From an uncultured Oscillibacter sp. (GTDB lineage: Bacteria; Bacillota; Clostridia; Oscillospirales; Oscillospiraceae), in the NCBI GenBank assembly GCA_950097265.1, contig CATNDJ010000006.1:11767-75766 (forward strand): DNA of 64,000 nucleotides, given 5' to 3'. Position 1 is the first letter of the stretch. The number at the start of each line of letters is the position of its first letter. Of this stretch, positions 8,770 through 17,589 are shown in pieces. A model generated the notes under the pieces. That model was not told where the DNA came from. It was given only the letters and a program-made list of their open reading frames with translations, and ran no database searches. Both the position numbers and the translations under genes were made by a program.

Positions 8770-9663
8770 GTGAACAAGGGAGTAAAAATGTCCGCCGCCG
8801 CCAAGCGGGAGCAGAACTGGGCTTACATCATGGTAGCCCCCACCATCATCGGCCTCATCGTGCTCAACCTCTGGCCCTTCATCCAGACGCTGTACACCAG
8901 CTTCTGCGAGCACCTGGGCTTCGGCCACTACAAGTTTGTCGGCCTTCAAAACTACATCGACATCTTCCAGCGCCCGGAATTTTGGCGGGCCACCTGGAAC
9001 ACCATCTACTTCTGCATCCTCACCGTGCCCCTGGGACTGTTCCTGTCCCTGCTGGTGGCCATGCTGCTGAACGCCAAGATTAAGGGCAAGGGCGCTTTCC
9101 GCACCATCTTCTTCCTGCCCATGGTCTGCGCCCCCGCCGCCGTCACCATGGTGTGGTGCTGGATTTTCAACGGCGAGTACGGTATTTTGAACCAGGCCCT
9201 GGGGACCCGTATCGGCTGGATTACGGACCCCAACGTGGTGATGATCGCCTGTGCCGTGGTGGCCATCTGGTCCAACATCGGCTACGACGCGGTGCTGCTG
9301 CTGGCGGGCCTCCAGAACATCTCCAAGTCTTACTACGAGGCGGCCAGCATCGACGGGGCCAACAAGGTCACCCAGTTCTTCCACATTACCCTGCCCATGG
9401 TCTCCCCCACGCTGTTCGTGGTCATGATTATGCGGCTGATGGCCTCCGTGAAGGTATACGACCTCATCTACATGATGGTGGAGGACACGAACCCCGCCGT
9501 CACCAGCGTGCAGAGCCTCATGTACCTGTTCTACCGCGAGTCCTTCGTGGCGGGCAGCCGCGGCTCCGGCTCCGCCATCGTGATCTGGACCGTGCTTCTC
9601 ATCGGGCTGATTACCATTGTGCAGTTCATCGGCCAAAAGAAGTGGGTTAACTACGACGTGTGA
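8770..9663 (+). CDS. Sugar ABC transporter permease (MalF/UgpA type)
   Basis: The GTG at 8770 (after GGGGAGGGTTTTCC) gives 297 aa; ATG 8788 with its own GGGAG is an equally plausible start, and nothing visible decides it. Six membrane segments are apparent, beginning with YIMVAPTIIGLIVLNLWPF. The cytoplasmic EAA loop is present (YYEAASIDGANKVTQFFHITLP), which docks the ATPase. It lies 14 nt after the binding-protein stop in the same operon. Confidence 0.92.
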   Translation: MNKGVKMSAAAKREQNWAYIMVAPTIIGLIVLNLWPFIQTLYTSFCEHLGFGHYKFVGLQNYIDIFQRPEFWRATWNTIYFCILTVPLGLFLSLLVAMLLNAKIKGKGAFRTIFFLPMVCAPAAVTMVWCWIFNGEYGILNQALGTRIGWITDPNVVMIACAVVAIWSNIGYDAVLLLAGLQNISKSYYEAASIDGANKVTQFFHITLPMVSPTLFVVMIMRLMASVKVYDLIYMMVEDTNPAVTSVQSLMYLFYRESFVAGSRGSGSAIVIWTVLLIGLITIVQFIGQKKWVNYDV

Positions 9664-9679
9664 GAAAGGAGGAGTCTTG

Positions 9680-10522
9680 ATGAAAACCACCGCTTCCCTG
9701 GAACGGTCCCGCAAAATGACCACGTTCCTCACCTACCTGGCCCTGGTCCTGGGCTCCATCATCATGATCTTCCCCTTTGTGTGGATGATCCTCACCAGCT
9801 CCAAGACCATTCCCGAGAGCCTGGCCATCCCGCCCACGATTTTCCCCAAGGAACTCATCCTGGACAACTTCAAGGATGCCATCGCCAGCCTGCCCTTCCT
9901 GAACCTGTACTGGAACACGGCGCTGATGATTCTTTTCCGGGTGCTCTGCGCCATCGTGTTCAGCTCCATGGCGGGCTACGCCTTCGCCAAGCTGAACTTT
10001 AAGGGCAAGAACCTCCTCTTCGGCATCGTGCTGGTTCAGATGTCCCTGCCCAGCCAGATCTTTATCATCCCCCAGTACCAGATGGTGGCCCACATGGGCC
10101 TGGCGAATACGATTTTCGCCCTGGTCTTCCCGGGCCTGGTCAGCGCTTTCGGCGTGTTCTTCCTGCGCCAGACCTACATGGGCATCCCCAATGAAATCGG
10201 CGAGGCCGCGTACTTAGACGGCTGCAACCAGTGGCAGACCTTCACCAAGGTCATGTTCCCCCTGACGGGCACCTCTGTGGCCGCCCTGACCATCTTCACC
10301 GCCGTGTTCGCGTACAGCGACCTGATGTGGCCCCTGGTCGTGAACTCCGACCTGAAGATGATGACCCTGAGCTCGGGTCTCGCGACCCTTCGGGGCCAGT
10401 TCACCACAAACTTCCCGGTGCTGATGGCGGGCTCTCTGCTGGCCATGCTGCCCATGGTGATTCTGTACCTGATTTTCCAGCGCCAGTTCATCGAGGGCAT
10501 CGCCTCCACCGGCGGCAAATAA
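9680..10522 (+). CDS. Sugar ABC transporter permease (MalG/UgpE type)
   Basis: 280 aa from ATG 9680, preceded by AAGGAGGAGTCTTG; the frame opens upstream but overlaps the previous gene there. Six hydrophobic segments are visible, plus the EAA loop EIGEAAYLDGCNQWQTFTKV. It is the second half of the channel and ends the transporter operon; no ATPase gene follows. Confidence 0.92.
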   Translation: MKTTASLERSRKMTTFLTYLALVLGSIIMIFPFVWMILTSSKTIPESLAIPPTIFPKELILDNFKDAIASLPFLNLYWNTALMILFRVLCAIVFSSMAGYAFAKLNFKGKNLLFGIVLVQMSLPSQIFIIPQYQMVAHMGLANTIFALVFPGLVSAFGVFFLRQTYMGIPNEIGEAAYLDGCNQWQTFTKVMFPLTGTSVAALTIFTAVFAYSDLMWPLVVNSDLKMMTLSSGLATLRGQFTTNFPVLMAGSLLAMLPMVILYLIFQRQFIEGIASTGGK

Positions 10523-10580
10523 GTCCTGCAAGCGGCGTCACTTTTGTGACAGCCCTTCATACATCCACCTTTCTTCCACA

Positions 10581-10616
10581 CAGCCCCGGCGATTTACCCC
10601 GCCGGGGCTGTACCTT
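10581..10616 (+). terminator. Hairpin between the permease and alpha-galactosidase genes
   Basis: Perfect 10-bp stem cagccccggc/gccggggctg with a 10-base loop, followed by a short T-rich stretch. It may partly terminate, lowering expression of the GH36 gene relative to the transporter. Confidence 0.6.
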
Positions 10617-10644
10617 TCGCCTGCGACACAATGAGGAAATCTTT

Positions 10645-12819
10645 ATGGTACTTTGCGACAAGGGTCTTTTCACCCTGCACACAAACAATACCACCTATCA
10701 AATGAAGCTGGGGGCCTGCGGCGTTTTGCTCCACACCTACTACGGCCCCCGGGTGGAGGACTGCGACCTGTCCTATCTCATCCGGTACGCGGACCGCGGC
10801 TTCTCCCCCACCCCGGAGGAGGCGGGAAGGGACCGGACCTTCTCCCTGGACGTGGTCCCGCAGGAATATTCCGCCTGCGGCATGGGGGATTTCCGTCTGC
10901 CCTCCCTGGACCTGGAGCTGCCCAACGGCAGCCGGAGCGCCGATCTCCGGTACAAATCCTTCCGGGTGGAGAAGGGAAAATACGCCCTGGAGGGGCTCCC
11001 CGCCTTCCGGGGGGAGGAGGGCGAGACCCTGATTGTGGTTCTGGAGGACGCCGCAGCCGGCGTCGACGTGGAGCTCTATTACGGCGTGCTGGAGAACTAC
11101 GACGTCATCACCCGAGCCGTCCGGCTCGTCAACCGGGGCGGGCATACCGTCCGGGTCCGGCAGGCCGCCTCCCTCTGCCTGGACTTCCAGCGGGGAGACC
11201 TGGACCTTATCACCTTTGACGGCAAGCACGTCCTGGAGCGCCGCCCCAACCGGGCCCCCTTGCTCCCCGGCGTGCGGAGCGCGGGCAGCGTCCGGGGAAA
11301 CTCCAGCCACCAGCACAACCCCTTTGTCATCCTCTGCGAGCACGACGCCGGGGAGGACCACGGCCTCTGCTACGGCGCGGCCCTCCTGTACAGCGGCAAT
11401 TTCCAGGCCGCGGCGGAGCGGTCCCAGTTTGAGAACGTCCGCCTGACTCTGGGCATCCACCCCTGGCACTTCTGCTGGACCCTGGCCCCCGGGGAGAGCT
11501 TCACCGCCCCGGAAGCGGCCCTCTGCTGCTCCGGGCAGGGCTTCGCCGCTCTGAGCCACCGTCTCCACCGGGCCATCCGGGAACGGCTGATCCGGGACCC
11601 CTGGGCGGGACAGCCCCGGCCCGTCCTCATCAACAACTGGGAGGCCACGGAGTTCTCCTTCGACGCGGAGCGCCTGGCGCGCATCGCTGAAAGCGCCGCC
11701 GCCATGGGGATGGAGCTTTTCGTGATGGACGACGGCTGGTTCGGCGCGCGGAACAGCGACGAGGCGGGGCTGGGCGACTGGACCGTCAACCGGGAAAAGC
11801 TCCCCGGCGGCCTGGAAGCCCTGGTTCCCCGCATCCAGGCCCTGGGCATGAAGTTCGGCCTCTGGATCGAGCCGGAGATGGTCAGCGAGGACAGCGAGCT
11901 TTACCGGGCCCACCCAGACTGGGCCTTCCAGATTCCCGGCCGGGGCAAGGTCCGGGGCCGCCAGCAGCTGGCGCTGGACTTCTCCCGGCGGGAGGTCCGG
12001 GACCATGTCTACGGCGCGCTGAAAAAGGTCCTCTCCAGCGCGGACGTGTCCTATGTCAAGTGGGACGTGAACCGGAGCCTGGCCGCCGTCTGGTCCGCCG
12101 CCCTCCCGCCGGAGCGGCAGGGAGAGGTCTACCACCGCTGCGTCCTGGGCCTGTACGAGATGCTGGAGCAGATGCGCCGGGACTTCCCCCACATGCTCAT
12201 CGAGGGATGCGCCGGGGGCGGCGGGCGCTTTGACGCCGGAATGCTGTACTACACCCCCCAAATCTGGTGCAGCGACAACACCGACGCCATCGACCGGCTC
12301 CGCATCCAGTACGGCACCTCCTTCTGTTACCCCGTGTGTACCATGGGGGCCCACGTCTCCGCCGTACCCAACGCCCAGACCGGCCGGTCCGTCCCCGTGG
12401 AAACCCGGGGAATCGCGGCCATGCACGGCACTTTCGGCTGTGAGCTGGACCCGTCCCAGGTCACTCCGGAGGAACGGGAAATCATCCGCCGCCAGACGGA
12501 ATTTTTCAAGGAGCGCCAGGCTCTGATTTTCCAGGGAGACTACTACCGCCTCAGCGACCCCTTCCAAAACGGGCCCTTTACCGCCTGGGAGCACGTCTCC
12601 CCCGACCGGCGGGAAGCCCTGGTCTCCGTGGTCTGCGGCCCGGCCCAGGGCGCGCCGCCTTTCCTGGCCCTGCGGCTGAAGGGGCTGGACCCGGGCCTGC
12701 GCTATCAGGCCGGCGGCGAGGGCTCTTACCCCGGAAGCGCCTTGATGGAGGCCGGGCTGCCCCTGCCCCTGCCCTGGGGGGACTACCAGGCCCGGCAGTT
12801 TTACCTGACCGCCCTGTGA
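10645..12819 (+). CDS. Alpha-galactosidase, glycoside hydrolase family 36
   Basis: 724 aa, ATG 10645 after GAGGAAATCTTT. It has the full bacterial GH36 layout: N-terminal beta-sandwich, (beta/alpha)8 barrel, C-terminal sheet domain. The barrel shows LFVMDDGWFGARNSDEAGLG, FGLWIEPEMVS, the nucleophile Asp474 in KWDVNRSLA, and the acid/base Asp544 in CSDNTDAIDR. No signal peptide is seen, so it works in the cytoplasm on imported alpha-1,6-galactosides, releasing galactose. Length is typical for the family. Confidence 0.95.
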   Translation: MVLCDKGLFTLHTNNTTYQMKLGACGVLLHTYYGPRVEDCDLSYLIRYADRGFSPTPEEAGRDRTFSLDVVPQEYSACGMGDFRLPSLDLELPNGSRSADLRYKSFRVEKGKYALEGLPAFRGEEGETLIVVLEDAAAGVDVELYYGVLENYDVITRAVRLVNRGGHTVRVRQAASLCLDFQRGDLDLITFDGKHVLERRPNRAPLLPGVRSAGSVRGNSSHQHNPFVILCEHDAGEDHGLCYGAALLYSGNFQAAAERSQFENVRLTLGIHPWHFCWTLAPGESFTAPEAALCCSGQGFAALSHRLHRAIRERLIRDPWAGQPRPVLINNWEATEFSFDAERLARIAESAAAMGMELFVMDDGWFGARNSDEAGLGDWTVNREKLPGGLEALVPRIQALGMKFGLWIEPEMVSEDSELYRAHPDWAFQIPGRGKVRGRQQLALDFSRREVRDHVYGALKKVLSSADVSYVKWDVNRSLAAVWSAALPPERQGEVYHRCVLGLYEMLEQMRRDFPHMLIEGCAGGGGRFDAGMLYYTPQIWCSDNTDAIDRLRIQYGTSFCYPVCTMGAHVSAVPNAQTGRSVPVETRGIAAMHGTFGCELDPSQVTPEEREIIRRQTEFFKERQALIFQGDYYRLSDPFQNGPFTAWEHVSPDRREALVSVVCGPAQGAPPFLALRLKGLDPGLRYQAGGEGSYPGSALMEAGLPLPLPWGDYQARQFYLTAL

Positions 12820-12825
12820 GGGCGA

Positions 12826-12855
12826 AAAAAGTGACCGCCCGAGCGGTCACTTTTT
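12826..12855. terminator. Bidirectional terminator between GH36 and AraC genes
   Basis: 13-bp stem aaaaagtgaccgc/gcggtcacttttt with loop ccga. A-run on one side and T-run on the other serve both convergent genes. It overlaps the stop codon of the minus-strand regulator. Confidence 0.85.
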
Positions 12856-13728
12856 CGTCTGCTGTTTCTGGTGAATCTGGTTTTGCAGCCGCCACTCCCG
12901 GGGGGAGACGCCGTAGCGCTTTTTGAAGGCCCGGGAGAAGTGGAGCTGGTTGGGATAGCCGCAGAGGACGGCGATGTCCCCAATGGACTTCCGGGTCCCC
13001 TTCATGTAATCGGCGGCCTTCGCCAGCCGGAGGCGGATCAGAAATTCCTGGGGCGGGCAGCCCATGCTCTCCTTGAAGAGCTTGCTGAAGTAGCTCCGGT
13101 TCAGCTTGCACACGTCCGCCAGCTCCTCCACGCTGAGCTCCCGCTGGTAATTGCGCTCCATGTAGTTGATGGCCTCCTGGATATAGAAATCCTTGAGCCG
13201 GACGCCGTGGAGGGCCCGGCGGGTGGAAGAGGTCTCAATCAGCGCGTCCAGAAACAGAAACAGGTGTCCCATCAGGTGAAGGCTGGACGCGTCGGAGTGC
13301 TCCGCCATGTAGAGCATGATGTCCCGCATTTTCTGCCCCCCGGCGGCACTCTGCGGCCGGTAGACCGCCTGGGAGAGGCTCAGCCCGGCGCTCTCTACGT
13401 ACTCCGTCGCCCGGAGGCCGTCAAACTCCACCCAGACATACTTCCAGGGCCAGTCCTTGTCGGCGATGTAGGTGCTGATTTGGCCGGGGCAGATCAGGAA
13501 GCCCTGGTCCGGCCCCAGGTCGTAGTCCCGGCGCACGCCGTCGGCGTCGGTGGCGTCCAGGTGCCCCCGGCCGGAAATCACATAGTGGAACAGGTAGTGA
13601 TTGCGGATATAGGGGCCGAAGGAGTGCAGGGGCGCACACTGCTCCCAGCCGTATTGGTACAGCCGGAGGTCCAGAAAGTTCTCGTTGGGGAAGACGGAAA
13701 AGGAATAATCCTCCACCGGGGCCCACAT
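12847..13728 (-). CDS. AraC-family transcriptional regulator
   Basis: 293 aa from ATG 13728 (MWAPVEDYSF). The longer frame would run through the promoter at 13760-13788 and into the divergent gene. The ribosome site (AAGAAAGG) sits directly against the ATG, which is unusual. Residues ~15-110 are a cupin sensing domain (HYVISGRGHLD, GFLICPGQ). The C-terminal ~100 residues carry two helix-turn-helix motifs (VEELADVCKLNRSYFSKLFK; IAVLCGYPNQLHFSRAFKKR). Its position beside GH36 suggests control of alpha-galactoside genes. Confidence 0.88.
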   Translation of the reverse strand: MWAPVEDYSFSVFPNENFLDLRLYQYGWEQCAPLHSFGPYIRNHYLFHYVISGRGHLDATDADGVRRDYDLGPDQGFLICPGQISTYIADKDWPWKYVWVEFDGLRATEYVESAGLSLSQAVYRPQSAAGGQKMRDIMLYMAEHSDASSLHLMGHLFLFLDALIETSSTRRALHGVRLKDFYIQEAINYMERNYQRELSVEELADVCKLNRSYFSKLFKESMGCPPQEFLIRLRLAKAADYMKGTRKSIGDIAVLCGYPNQLHFSRAFKKRYGVSPREWRLQNQIHQKQQTKK

Positions 13729-13759
13729 CCTTTCTTGCCGCTGGAATGATTTGGCACCG

Positions 13760-13788
13760 ATTGTACCATAAAATCCCGCGAAAGCCAA
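13760..13788 (-). promoter_or_regulatory. Promoter for the AraC regulator
   Basis: Minus strand: TTGGCT, 17-base spacer, TACAAT. The expected start near 13753 supports ATG 13728 and excludes the longer frame. Confidence 0.65.
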
Positions 13789-13810
13789 GACAAACCGTGC
13801 AATTTCAGGA

Positions 13811-13839
13811 TTGTTTTTCCTCCTGTTCCTCTGTATAAT
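13811..13839 (+). promoter_or_regulatory. Promoter for the clostripain-type protease gene
   Basis: TTGTTT, 17-base spacer, perfect TATAAT. It is divergent from the AraC promoter 22 bp away. Confidence 0.7.
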
Positions 13840-13900
13840 AAGGAGGCAATTCATTTCTCCGGCGCTCCGCCGGAAAACCGATACAAAGGAAGTGCTCGTT

Positions 13901-16252
13901 ATGGACAGACCCAGAGGCCGGGAAAAGCACGTCACCGGCCCGGCGAAGAAAGTGGAAAAACGGGGCTCCGGCCTTGGAACCGGCCCGGTGGGCGCCGGTC
14001 AGGGCGGTCAGAGCTCCGGCGGCGGCTCCCGCAGCGGCGGCGGAAAGCGCGCCGGCGGCGGGGGCGGGATGATGAAAATCGTCCTCCTGCTGGCGGTGCT
14101 GCTGCTGGGCGGCGGCGGGGGCCTGGGAGCCCTGCTGGGCGGCGGGCAGGCCGGCGGCGGCCTGACGGCCCCGGTCAGTCAAACCTCCTCCGGCCAGAGC
14201 GGCGGGGCGGCGGACCTCAGCGCCCTCTTCGGCAGCCTGGGGGGCGGCAGCGTCTCCGGTGGCTGGGAGTCCCCCGCCAATACCGGGAAGCTGGATGAGA
14301 CCGTGGCTTCCGGGGCCCGGGAAAAGTACGTCCGGCCCCTGGGCAATGGCCGGGACTCCGTCACCCTCATGGTCTACATGTGCGGCACGGACCTGGAGTC
14401 CCGCAGCGGCATGGGCACCTCCGATCTCCAGGAGATGCTGGCGGCGGACTTGGGAAAGAACGTGAACCTGCTGGTGTACACCGGCGGCTGCTCGGGCTGG
14501 CGAAACAACCAGGTCAGCAGCAAAACCAACCAGATCTGGCAGGTGAAAGACGGCAAGCTGGTCTGCCTGGAAAAGGACCTGGGGGCCGTCTCCATGACGG
14601 ACTCCTCTACCCTGTACGGCTACATCCGCTGGTGCGAGCAGAAGTTTCCCGCCAGCCGGTACGGCCTCATCCTCTGGGACCACGGCGGGGGCTCCGTCAG
14701 CGGCTACGGCTACGACGAGAAATTCGCCTCCACCGGGTCCATGAGCCTCTTCGGCGTGGACCAGGCGCTGAAGGACGCCGGGGTGAAGTTCGACTTCGTG
14801 GGCTTCGACGCCTGCCTCATGGCCACGGCGGAGACCGCCCTGATGCTGACGGAGCACGCCGACTACCTCATCGCCTCCGAGGAGACGGAGCCCGGCGTGG
14901 GCTGGTACTACACGGACTGGCTCACCGCCCTGGGGAAGAATCCCTCCATGCCCACCATTGAAATCGGACAGAACATCGTGGACAGCTTCGTGGATACCTG
15001 CGCCCAGAAGTGCCGGGGACAGCTCACCACCTTGTCCGTCATCGACCTTGCCGAGCTGGAGGCCACCCTGCCCCAAGCCCTGGCGGACTTCTCCCGCTCC
15101 ACCTCCCGGATGATTGAGGCCAAGGACTATCAGACCGTCGCGGGCGCCCGGAACGGAGCCCGGGAGTTCGCCCAGTCCAGCAAGATCGACCAGGTGGACC
15201 TGGTGCACCTGGCCAAGAACCTGGGCACCAAGGAGGGCGAGGCCCTGGCGGAGTCCCTGCTGGGTGCGGTGAAGTACAACCGGACCTCCTCCAACATGAC
15301 CAACGCCTACGGCATCTCCATTTACTTCCCCTACCGGAAGTCCGCCACCGTAAATCAGGCCGTGTCCACCTACCGGGCCATCGGCCTGGACGACAGCTAC
15401 AGCAAGTGCATCCGGGACTTCGCCTCCATCCAGCAGGCGGGCCAGGCGGGCTCCGGCGGCAGCGGCTCCCCCCTGGAGGCGCTGATGGGCCTATCCGGCG
15501 GCGGCTCCTCCGGCGGCGCGGACGCCGTAGCCTCCCTGCTCCAGGCGGCCCTGGGAAGCGGCTTCTTTGCCGACCGCTCCCTGGATCTGAACAGCGTTTC
15601 CGAATATGTGGCGGACCACCGCTTCGCCGGGGAGAACCTGGCCTGGACCACCGGAGAGGACGGGAGGACGGTCCTCCGGCTCTCAGAGGAACAGTGGGCG
15701 CTGGTCCACTCTCTGGACCTGAACCTTTTCTACGACGACGGCGAGGGCTTCATCGACCTGGGGCTGGACAACGTCTTCGACTTTGACGGCCAAGGCAATC
15801 TGCTGGGAGACGTGGAAAAGACCTGGCTGGCGGTAAACGGGCAGCCTGTGGCCTACTACCACGAGAGCACCGTGGACGATGGGGAACACTATACCATCAC
15901 CGGCTATGTGCCCGTGCTCCACAACGGCCGCCGGGCGGAGCTGCTGCTGGCCTTCGACGACGAGACCCCCTACGGCTATGTCACCGGCGTCCGGGCCGTT
16001 TACAGCCAGGGCGAAACCGGAACCGTGGCCAAGAGCGATTCCGCCCTGCAGGAGGGCGACGCCCTGGAGTTCCTCTGCGACTACTACGGTTACGACGGTA
16101 CTTATCAGGACAGCTACCTCTTGGGCGACCCCCTGACCGTCCCCGCGGGGGGCCTGACCATCTCCGACGTGCCCCTGGACGGTGAGGTCCGGGCCACGTA
16201 CCGGTTCACCGATCTCTACCAGCAGAGCTGGTGGACCCCGCCCCTTCCCTGA
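13901..16252 (+). CDS. Clostripain-like cysteine protease (peptidase C11), membrane-anchored
   Basis: 783 aa, ATG 13901 after AAAGGAAGTGCTCGTT. A basic, Gly/Ser-rich N-terminus precedes a single membrane segment at ~58-80 and a Gly-rich linker. The C11 domain follows: VTLMVYMCGTDLES, catalytic His261 in LILWDHGGGS and catalytic Cys305 in VGFDACLMATAE. C11 enzymes cleave after Arg or Lys and mature by self-cleavage. About 300 C-terminal residues form an extra domain of unknown role. The protease domain probably faces outward. Confidence 0.87.
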   Translation: MDRPRGREKHVTGPAKKVEKRGSGLGTGPVGAGQGGQSSGGGSRSGGGKRAGGGGGMMKIVLLLAVLLLGGGGGLGALLGGGQAGGGLTAPVSQTSSGQSGGAADLSALFGSLGGGSVSGGWESPANTGKLDETVASGAREKYVRPLGNGRDSVTLMVYMCGTDLESRSGMGTSDLQEMLAADLGKNVNLLVYTGGCSGWRNNQVSSKTNQIWQVKDGKLVCLEKDLGAVSMTDSSTLYGYIRWCEQKFPASRYGLILWDHGGGSVSGYGYDEKFASTGSMSLFGVDQALKDAGVKFDFVGFDACLMATAETALMLTEHADYLIASEETEPGVGWYYTDWLTALGKNPSMPTIEIGQNIVDSFVDTCAQKCRGQLTTLSVIDLAELEATLPQALADFSRSTSRMIEAKDYQTVAGARNGAREFAQSSKIDQVDLVHLAKNLGTKEGEALAESLLGAVKYNRTSSNMTNAYGISIYFPYRKSATVNQAVSTYRAIGLDDSYSKCIRDFASIQQAGQAGSGGSGSPLEALMGLSGGGSSGGADAVASLLQAALGSGFFADRSLDLNSVSEYVADHRFAGENLAWTTGEDGRTVLRLSEEQWALVHSLDLNLFYDDGEGFIDLGLDNVFDFDGQGNLLGDVEKTWLAVNGQPVAYYHESTVDDGEHYTITGYVPVLHNGRRAELLLAFDDETPYGYVTGVRAVYSQGETGTVAKSDSALQEGDALEFLCDYYGYDGTYQDSYLLGDPLTVPAGGLTISDVPLDGEVRATYRFTDLYQQSWWTPPLP

Positions 16253-16270
16253 CGGCGGCCTGAAGACAAA

Positions 16271-16303
16271 ACGGCGGCGGAAGCGATGCGCTTCCGCCGC
16301 CGT
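16271..16303. terminator. Terminator after the C11 protease gene
   Basis: 14-bp perfect stem acggcggcggaagc/gcttccgccgccgt, loop gatgc, ending 13 bp before the stop of the convergent Sel1 gene. It can serve both directions although the T-run is short. Confidence 0.7.
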
Positions 16304-16315
16304 CTGTTTACGCGC

Positions 16316-17566
16316 TCACTTCCGCCGGACCCACTTGCCAAAGAGGGTCTTCTTGTAGTTCAGCAGCTCCTCCTTGGCCTTGCTGAAATTTCCGGCCTTT
16401 TGGAGATACTCCACGCCCTTGGGGATATCCTCCTGGACGCCGCCCAGGCCCCGGGCGAAGATGTAGCCCCGCATGTAGTCCGCCTCCCGGTTCTGCCAGT
16501 TTACCTTGTCCAGGAATTGGAGGGCCCTGGCGTAGTCCTGGGGAGTACCCAGGCCGCAGAAGCAGCACTTCGCCAGGTAGAATACGCCCCAATTGTTCCC
16601 CTTCTTGTCGTGGGCGATGGACAGGTGGTGGAAGGCCTTGGCGTAGTCCTGAGGCACGCCCTGCCCCTCGAAATAGGCCACGCCCAGGTGATTGTTGGCC
16701 CCGGTGTGGAGCGGATCCTTGGCCAGCTCCTTCTCATAGCAGGAAACCGCGTAGGCCATATCCTGCTCCGTGCCCTTGCCTTCTTCGTACATGTAGCCCA
16801 CCTCGAACCAGTCGTTGGGGTTGCCGCCGTCGGCGGCCTCCTTGTACCAGCGCAGGGCCTCCTCGTAGCGCTCCGCCTTCTTCAGCTCGTCGGCGTAGAT
16901 GGATTGATGAAGGGGATAGCCCAGCTCCGCGCCGGTCTTAAAGAGGTCCTTCGCCTTCTCCGGCTGAGGAGCGATAATGTCCTCGTCCCCCTTGGTGTAA
17001 TATTGGTTCAGATTGTTGGCGGCGAAGTAGACCCCGCCCCGGAAGGCCTTCCAGAACCAGTCCTCACACTTGGAAATCTGCTCCTTCAAATATGCCTTGA
17101 ACTCCGCCTGGCTGGGGAAGGAGTCCTTTCCCTTGTTCTGGATGCGGAGGAAATCCCACCAGAAATAGCTGTTGCCGACGACATACTGGCAGAAGGCGTC
17201 CCCGTCCCTTGCCAGGGCCTCCACCTGGTCAAAGGCCTGCTGGAGACTCTCGAAGGGCATCTTCCTCTGGACAGAAGGGGTCAGCTCCCCGCTCCGCAGG
17301 GCCACCAGCACCCCCAGGGCGCTGCCCTGCTCCACGGACTTGTGGAGGAGCTTCGTGGCTCTCCGGTCGTCCTCCGGGAAACCGTGACCCCGCCAGACGT
17401 ACTGATACCCGCACAGGCACCGGGCCAGGACGCAGCTGGCGTCCCCGTCCCCGGCGGCGGAAGCCTTCTCCAGAAGGGCGAACGCCTCCTTTCCCCGGCC
17501 CGTGCGGACGTCGTAATAGATGTCCTGAAGGGCCCGTTTTACTTCATCGCTCAAAACTGCTGCCAT
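16316..17566 (-). CDS. Sel1-like repeat protein
   Basis: 416 aa, ATG 17566 after AAAGGAGAGTTTCCATT. Repeated ~36-residue helical units carry the Sel1 pattern of alternating Ala/Gly positions (ALRWYKEAADGGNPNDWFEVG, YFEGQGVPQDYAKAFHH, CGLGTPQDYARALQFLDK). Such solenoids bind other proteins. There is no signal peptide, so it is probably cytosolic. It lies 23 nt after the stop of the membrane protein gene and is likely its operon partner. Confidence 0.8.
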   Translation of the reverse strand: MAAVLSDEVKRALQDIYYDVRTGRGKEAFALLEKASAAGDGDASCVLARCLCGYQYVWRGHGFPEDDRRATKLLHKSVEQGSALGVLVALRSGELTPSVQRKMPFESLQQAFDQVEALARDGDAFCQYVVGNSYFWWDFLRIQNKGKDSFPSQAEFKAYLKEQISKCEDWFWKAFRGGVYFAANNLNQYYTKGDEDIIAPQPEKAKDLFKTGAELGYPLHQSIYADELKKAERYEEALRWYKEAADGGNPNDWFEVGYMYEEGKGTEQDMAYAVSCYEKELAKDPLHTGANNHLGVAYFEGQGVPQDYAKAFHHLSIAHDKKGNNWGVFYLAKCCFCGLGTPQDYARALQFLDKVNWQNREADYMRGYIFARGLGGVQEDIPKGVEYLQKAGNFSKAKEELLNYKKTLFGKWVRRK

Positions 17567-17589
17567 AATGGAAACTCTCCTTTATCTGC

